Position numbers and translations under genes: made by a program | Notes under the pieces: model-generated | What the model was told of the DNA's origin: nothing | The model's input: only the letters and a program-made list of their open reading frames with translations | The model's database searches: none | Assembly: GCA_024663395.1 (NCBI GenBank) | Contig: JANFAH010000005.1 | Location: 1,178,001 to 1,242,000 of the forward strand | DNA length: 64,000 bases | Reading direction: 5' to 3' | Source of the DNA: Pisolithus tinctorius | Lineage: Eukaryota > Basidiomycota > Agaricomycetes > Boletales > Pisolithaceae | Part shown: positions 57,966 through 64,000 of the stretch, piece after piece | How positions within the stretch are numbered: the first letter of the stretch is position 1 | Layout: the number at the start of each line of letters is the position of its first letter

Positions 57966-60900
57966 ATGTCTCATTTACATCCCTACGAGCGTATCACAGT
58001 AACCATTAGCGATGATGGCTTGCTCATGCGTCCACATGATCCTGATCCTCACGATTCTCCATCATGTACGCGTGTGTCCTGGAACAGAACTCCCAAAGTC
58101 GAACAACTGCCGAACGGCGGGGAGAATCTAGCTGCAGACTGGTCAGCTAGTGTCGTCATCTATGGAATAATTGGCATACTGGAACTTTTCAATGGTAAAG
58201 CTACTGTTGTCTTGCAAGCTGCGCACTAAATATGAGGGCGTTAGCTTCATACCTGTTGGTTATAACTGCCAGGCGGCCTGTCGGTAGTCGTAAGTTGTTT
58301 GTCCACTTGTGTGTGTAGAGAACATCATATTAACTCCCGTCTGTCTAGTCCTTGAAGAGACTCACATCGTATACGGTGTGAAGGATGTATCCGCAATTCC
58401 CTTGGTGAAGGGTCGTGCTCAACAAGCTTTGACTAACGTAGCGGCTCGCACCACCGCTCTTCGTGAACCATCCCGGGATGACATCTACCTATCTAGTGCT
58501 GGCGAATTTGCACACGAGCGACGCTCCTACAGCTCTCAAACTGATTTTGTGGAGGGGGAGGGCACGCGAGTTGTGGCCCCTACCTCCGATCTGGAACAAG
58601 CACAAGCCACACCATTTCCCCCATCTGGAACCTTGACTCCGACTTCTTCTGAGTCTGCCGCAGTTCTCAACAGGATGGTCTTGTGGACTCGTCTAGCGGG
58701 ACGCAACTCAGCGACTTCGGTTGAGGGACCCTCTGGTGCATTCAATCCAACTGCAGTGAATGCGGACAGGAATGACAAGGCAGTCTGTACAGTCCCACGT
58801 GCGAAACCTTTAGAGTCGAAAGAAGAGCAGCATACCGAACTGGAGGACCGAGTAGTCCGTGAATGTATTCGCGAGTATACCAAGGGCTGTATGTTCTTTT
58901 CGTACCGCTGTGGTACGTTCATGAGCATGTAGAATGTCAACCGTTATGATGATATTTTAGATCTGACGAGGTCGCTCCAGCGCAAACACGAGCAATCCCT
59001 GAAGTGTGCTACGCAGGACAAGCTATTGGCAAAACTCAATGCCCTGCCACAAGACCGTCCTGTAGATCGCTCGGAATGCAGTACAAACCCTTTAACATCG
59101 GCGCTTCCTCTGTGGAGACGAGTCGATCGGCAGTTCTGGTGGAATGAATACCTCTCCAAACCGTTCACTGATACCGGCGTGAGAATATGCCTTTCATTTG
59201 TTTTCCATCCTTAACCCTTCGTTTTCTAGTTGCACTCCTACGTATTGCCAATCATACAGGGATACTTCCAGGTAGCAAATTTTCATTTGCCTGTGAACCC
59301 CCAGGACCCAAATGACTATTCGATTTCACCCGTGGATTATATCATAGCATCTCGGCGTTCCAGACGCCGAGCTGGGCTCCGTTATCAGCGGAGAGGTGTA
59401 GATGATGAAGCTTTCGTCGCTAACTTCGTTGAAACGGAAGCCATAGTCAAAGTTCAGGTTTGTCTTTTGTTCTGCAGATGGCCACCACCTTACGTCACGC
59501 AGAGAGACGGCAGTTCCAACGTTTTCAGCTTCGTTCAGATCCGTGGCTCAAGTACGGGATCCTATGATTTTTTGAGATTATGCACTCTGACAATCCGCGG
59601 TAGTCCCACTATTCTGGAAACAATCTGGTTATAGCCTGAAACCTCCACCTGTTCTAGCACCCGAGAGAACCTCAGAGCAGAATATGGATGCCATGAAACG
59701 TCATTTTCAGAGCACGATTCCTGTGTACGGACCCCACGTAAGTAATATTTCCGCCAACGCAGGCCACCCATGGAGCAGATAAGACAGATGATTGTCAACC
59801 TTGCCGAACAAAACGGGAAGGAGGGGACATTGTGCGGGGCTTATAAGGCCTACGTAAATCAACTGAATAGAAACAGCGTTAGGTGAGCTTCCTTGCACGT
59901 CCACGCAGGTTCAAAGTACTTTATGAGGGACCCTTCATAGCTACTGTGAATTTGACTTTCACCATGAGACCAGAGGGATGAAGTATGTAAGCTACGAATC
60001 TTTAAATGTCGGTTGGCTGAAAGGGTTTTAGGTACGAACGACTATCGACCCTGGTTGATCGCCTAGAACGGACCTTTGAAAGTCAAGGGTGATTACTTTT
60101 CCCAAGTTCGCGCTACATTCTTTAAATATTATGTTGTCAACACAGGTACTTCTGGCTTTCTGATGACATGCTACTTTCGGAGCAGAAAGGAGTGTTCCGA
60201 GTGAATTGTATTGATTGTTTGGACCGAACTAATGTTGTACAGGTAAGCTTTCTTGTTTCCTTCTTCAAGATAAACTTATTGGAACGTAGTCTACATTCGC
60301 CCGACACGTGCTGGAGATGCAACTGGGTGCCGTGGGCCTTATCATCCCGACACAAGGGGGAAAATCAGAAGTTGACGTTATCTTTAATAACGGTTCGTCG
60401 TTTTGGCATATTCCTTCCCGTGTCTCACTGTTAATCAGTATGGGCGAACAACGGGGATGCCATAAGTCGTGCCTAGTGAGCAGTCGTTCCCCCTATTACT
60501 CATTCTCGCTCACCGGGACTTCGCAACGTTGCAGTTCGGGCACGTCAGCTCTCAAGGTAAGTCCGTGGTGGTGTGTCATGATTTCGCTCACGTCTGGGCG
60601 GGTAGGGCGATTTTACGAGGTGTGGCATCTGTAAGATCTTGCATGTTTGGTGCTGAAGACGATTTTAAGAACCGGAAAGAGAGACATCGGAGGTCTTCTG
60701 AATGATGGCGTTAACTCTCTCACGAGATTATATAGCTCCACGTTTAGTGACTGGTTCTGTCAGGCTGTGATAGATTTCATGCTTGGACACAGAACCCTCT
60801 CCGTCTTCACCGAATTTCTACTGAAGCTACAATCCACAGACCCAGGAGAACTTATGCGTCTGTCAAGGATTCGTGCAGATGCTATTGCAACATCGGTTTC

Positions 60901-61878
60901 CCTTCTCCTGGAAGAAGGCGAGACGTTATTTTCTGGATGGACCGTTTTCTCGCCAGAAGCGCTAAGTGTCAAACTCAGTGACAGATTCGAGGAGAAAGTG
61001 TTGTTACTGGTATGCAACTAATACCGAGTTCCTGGTGACTACCATCCTAACCCAGTCGGGCAGAGTGCTCGTGCTCTCTATATCGTTGTGGGATTCAAAA
61101 CGTCTGAATATAGGGGATGATGCAGCTGAAATGGATCACAGAGTTATGATTATGCGCTGGACAAAGTCAAGCTACATACTCGGGTGCCACTTGAAATGAT
61201 TGTCCGGGTTGCGAAAGGTGCTGTCGCACGTCTTTCCTCTTACTCGTGTCTGACCCGTTGGTCAAGGGGCATATATCATCTCTTCACTCGAAGAAGGAAG
61301 TCGTGATCCTATTCAGAACGCTGGTTTCATGGTATCTTGGTTCAGTGCGGACCAATGTAGCTCGCAGAAAACGACATCCCCATATATGCTCAGCCCAACC
61401 CAGCTACCGTCATTAGAGAGTAGTCAAAGGACAAGTGTCATACGACGTGTGTGCTCTGCCCTCAAAAACAACGCACCCAAATCAAATGCAGCATTGACAA
61501 ATCCGCCACGTTCTCGCGTAGTTGGGGATGTCTTTGCCGCGTTCAAGGTTCTGCCGATCGACCCCACCCGTATCGAGGGAGAGTCCACCATGACATATGG
61601 TGAGCTTACGGATGACCTTGCCGGTGCCACTACATGCAAGGAAGTAGTCGACTTGATGGTCGACGCCATCAGGAGGGCTTGTTGCAAGGTTGGTGCTGGA
61701 TCACACGAGGACTTCGTCATCGAAGAGGACGTGGTGAGGTGCGTAATCAAACCGGCTTTGGCAAGCTTGTCGTGTACTTCATGCACGTATCCACAGTTTA
61801 GAGGATGCGAAAAGAGCAACTAGTATGTATTCTAAAATGGAGTACGGCATGAAGAGGTTGCTATGGCTCGGAGGTTAA
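57966..61878 (+). CDS. SAC-domain phosphoinositide phosphatase with hSac2 domain (INPP5F/Sac2-like)
   Basis: Membrane-traffic lipid phosphatase that removes phosphate from PI4P or related lipids. Start 57966 (MSHLHPYERITVTISDDGLL); 57873 is a possible upstream start. The SAC domain has CLVLEETHIVYGVKDVSAIP, a Ser/Pro-rich insert at 58440-58850, RQFWWNEYLSKPF, SYVLPIIQGYFQVANFHLPV, QIRGSIPLFWKQS, and the active site VFRVNCIDCLDRTNVVQ (CxxxxxRT complete), with GALKGDFTRTGKRDIGGL-type sequence after it. The hSac2 domain follows (LFSGWTVFSPEALSVKLSDR). Later exons reach VGDVFAAFKVLP and a last exon SLEDAKRATSMYSKMEYGMK ending RLLWLGG at 61878; that exon is reached by a GTGCGT donor. About 15 introns. 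Confidence 0.85.
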
Positions 61879-62097
61879 CGTTGGGTATGGGGGTGCTTGG
61901 TATTCCACTATTGCCTGCATCTTACATGAAAAAAGGTCGATATTATAAAAGAAGTGCTTGTGCATCGGTTGGATGAAATGACGGTATATATCCTAGAGGT
62001 TGTGAGTACAAAAAAAACGCAAATAGTCCCAAGATAAATGCACGAATGTTAGAGCGTAATAAGATAGAGGGTAGAAATCGTCCTTATCCAAAAAGGA

Positions 62098-64000
62098 TTA
62101 CCTGATATCCAACTCGCCATCGTCCCCCCCTCCGAGGTCGATAAACCGCGTCATACGTTTCCTCGCCCGGCCCCCATCCCTCGTTGCCTCCACAACGTCA
62201 GAATGGTCGTCACTCCGTATGGCGGCACTATCTCGACTGCACGAAACGCCGGCATGGTGTTCGCAAAGCATTTGACCATCGATCTCCCAATACTCCGCCA
62301 GTCTCTCTCCACAGCCGTCTTCATATTCACACAATAAGTGTTCAGGGTGGTACCGCCTTCCTGCGTGGTTAACAGCGCAGGGACCTTCTATAGGTTGCCC
62401 ACAAGAGGCAGCCGCACACAAGGAATCATTCGCTTCGTGATAATGATACGCGCAAAACGGTTTCCCATCGAAGACGTAGAATTCTTTGTCCGGAAAAGGT
62501 TGCTAGCGTATATGAGGTTAAGAAGGACGAATCTCTATCAAGAAGGGTTGGACATACATGACACGCATGGCAGTTGAAACAACCTCTATGATATTTGCCC
62601 TTCAGCTGCCCATCTCTGGACGATACAGCCTGCTTTTCTATTGGCAGGTTACAGCGGCGACACTTGGGGAGTTGGTGAGCTCCCTTCAATAAATAAAGTT
62701 CGGCAGTGGAAGAGGTACCTTGGGCAAATACATATTCTTCCAACAGCGCTCGCACAATACGCTTCCCTCGTCCATCTGTATCCATCTGCCATCCTCGATT
62801 TTTGTCTTACACCTTACGCAAATGTGGTTCTCCTCCGCGTTTCCGTTGCGAATACGAGCGACCTTGCCTGTTGCTTTCACACGTTCCAAATGTACGTGGG
62901 GGAGGGATGGATTGGTATGTGAACGGGCAGGTAACTTAGGTGCTTTGTTTTCTGGCGAAGCTGGTCCTGGTACGGTATTCGATCGATTTGGTTTCCCAGA
63001 CCCACCCCGGCAAGTCGAAGGTCCTGCTATCGAAGCGAGAACTGATCCGGAAGCAAGCACCGATATAGATGCACCCTCCTCGATGAGTGTCTCCATCGCA
63101 CGCTCGAGCGCTCCACCAGACCTCGCCGTGCTCTGAGTAGCGGAAGAATTGCAGCGAGTTCGGCTACCAATGGCGGTAGAGTGTGCAGATCCTGCAGAGC
63201 TTGTCGAAGCAGTAGATTCCTTGCGTACTGGCCCCGAGGACTGGCTACGGCCCGGCGAAGGCATCGTCGGAAACCTCACCTTGTTGGTGTCAATATTCGC
63301 ATTGGATTTGCGAAGATTCAGGGGCATCACAACCGGTGTATCTTCATCAGATTCTTCTGCATAGGCTAAACCAGTTTCCGAATCCACAGCGGCGCCCTTG
63401 GTATCAGACGTGTTGGTCGTGTACACACTCTCGTCATCGGATTCATTTGCTCCACCATCATCTTGCTTAAGCATGTCAAGCAATGGGAGGTGCATGTTAA
63501 ATCCGTTCATCATCGGAGACTGAGATACTGTTTCTCCGCTCAGACGGCGTTCGAAAGGGTTTGGAATTGGCGGAGATGGTGTGCGGGAGGGAGATGCAAC
63601 ACGAACATCATTGGGAGATGACAGCGTACGCACACTCTGCTTTGGGGTGACATTATCCACTTCGAAAGTCGGACTAGGATAGCTTGGATACCGTGCACTG
63701 GTTGGGGTCGGGATTGCTGGAGATATAGGCGAGGATGGCAGCGGGGACACTGGAGACGAGCCGTACCCAGAGTTGGGTGAAAAAGGAGGGGTCACAGGAA
63801 CTGGTTTTCGAGTTAGCGATGATGTATAAACAAGACATTTGCAGCGCGCCCAGGAAAACAAGGAAAACCTGACGAGAAGTAACCGTATCATAGAAACGAG
63901 CGCCCTAAAGCGTCTCAGAAAGACCTCTAGTGCGAAATGAAGCGAAATAAAAAGGAAAGAAAAGAACCTCACCATGCGCAACATGAGGCACGGTTGGATT
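62098..64000 (-). CDS. LIM-domain protein, paxillin/Pxl1-like (5' end beyond right edge)
   Basis: Cytoskeleton or signalling adaptor with C-terminal LIM domains. The 5' part is outside the window: an exon at 63973-64000 reads NPTVPHVAH and an intron (63972 to about 63808) leads to VPVTPPFSPNSGYGSSPVSP. A long disordered Ser/Pro-rich region follows, with FNMHLPLLDMLKQDDG and AGSAHSTAIGSRTRCNSSA. The LIM part has HICVRCKTKIEDGRWIQMDE, VLCERCWKNMYLPK, then CRRCNLPIEKQAVSSRDGQL with KGKYHRGCFNCHACHVCP, and later SLCAAASCGQPIEGPCAVNH, RRYHPEHLLCEYEDGCGERL and LCEHHAG. The protein ends GGDDGELDIR at 62098. Zinc ligands are spaced as in LIM. The Met at 63984 and the hydrophobic frame after it are intron sequence. 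Confidence 0.8.

Noticed and set aside
62686..63984. Minus-strand open frame starting at 63984 with a hydrophobic, signal-like start
   Set aside because: The hydrophobic start lies in an intron between NPTVPHVAH and VPVTPPFSP; the true start is outside the window.
1..64000. tRNA, rRNA, CRISPR arrays or intact transposons
   Set aside because: Reading both strands I saw no tRNA B-box with flanking stem, no rRNA, no regular repeat array and no transposase, integrase or long terminal repeats.

Overview
The window is nuclear DNA from a filamentous basidiomycete, most likely an Agaricomycete. The evidence is a dense set of single-copy eukaryotic housekeeping genes, each cut by many short (about 41-75 nt) GT-AG introns with CTNA-like branch points, short intergenic gaps, no operons, and protein families typical of fungi (Csm1/Pcs1, ECL1-like, YMR1, an ankyrin-tailed asparaginase, Cox24). 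Proteins were read by joining exons by hand, so internal exon borders are predictions. I recognise about 32 genes, one degenerate gene relic and no tRNA, rRNA, CRISPR array or intact transposon.

Layout. 1-6.2 kb: an ADGF-type adenosine deaminase leaving the left edge, a divergently transcribed monopolin subunit (Csm1/Pcs1), and a cytosolic L-asparaginase with ankyrin tail. 6.5-13.1 kb: eIF2B beta, mitochondrial GUF1/EF4, the splicing factor Cwf18 and Elongin A. 13.3-22.9 kb, all minus strand: ADE4 (purine synthesis), S-adenosylmethionine synthetase, a myotubularin phosphatase and NOC4. 23-26.2 kb: a mitochondrial-type thioredoxin that appears to carry a one-base frameshift, and two closely similar G-protein gamma subunit genes in opposite orientation flanking an unrecognised coiled-coil gene. 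26.8-33.2 kb: a TLC-domain membrane protein, a Sam35/metaxin and VPS54. 34-42 kb: an ECL1-like protein, a GID7/WDR26 WD40 protein and GCV1. 42.7-44 kb: remains of a nonribosomal peptide synthetase module. 44.6-52.6 kb: PNO1, a BUD27/URI-like protein, GPI10, Cox24/mS38, UBC9 and SNU13. 53-62 kb: a flavin monooxygenase, a cystathionine-gamma-synthase-type PLP enzyme, proteasome beta5 (PRE2) and a SAC-domain phosphoinositide phosphatase. A LIM-domain protein runs off the right edge.

The genes do not form one pathway. Loose themes are one-carbon/purine/methionine metabolism (ADE4, SAM synthetase, GCV1, PLP enzyme), ribosome and translation (eIF2B beta, GUF1, NOC4, PNO1, SNU13, mS38), phosphoinositide and Golgi traffic (YMR1, SAC, VPS54) and mitochondrial biogenesis. 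I see no undescribed multi-gene system. The most unusual points are the inverted G-gamma gene pair, the ADE4 start codon split by an intron, the thioredoxin frameshift, a probable GC-AG intron in VPS54, and the synthetase relic.
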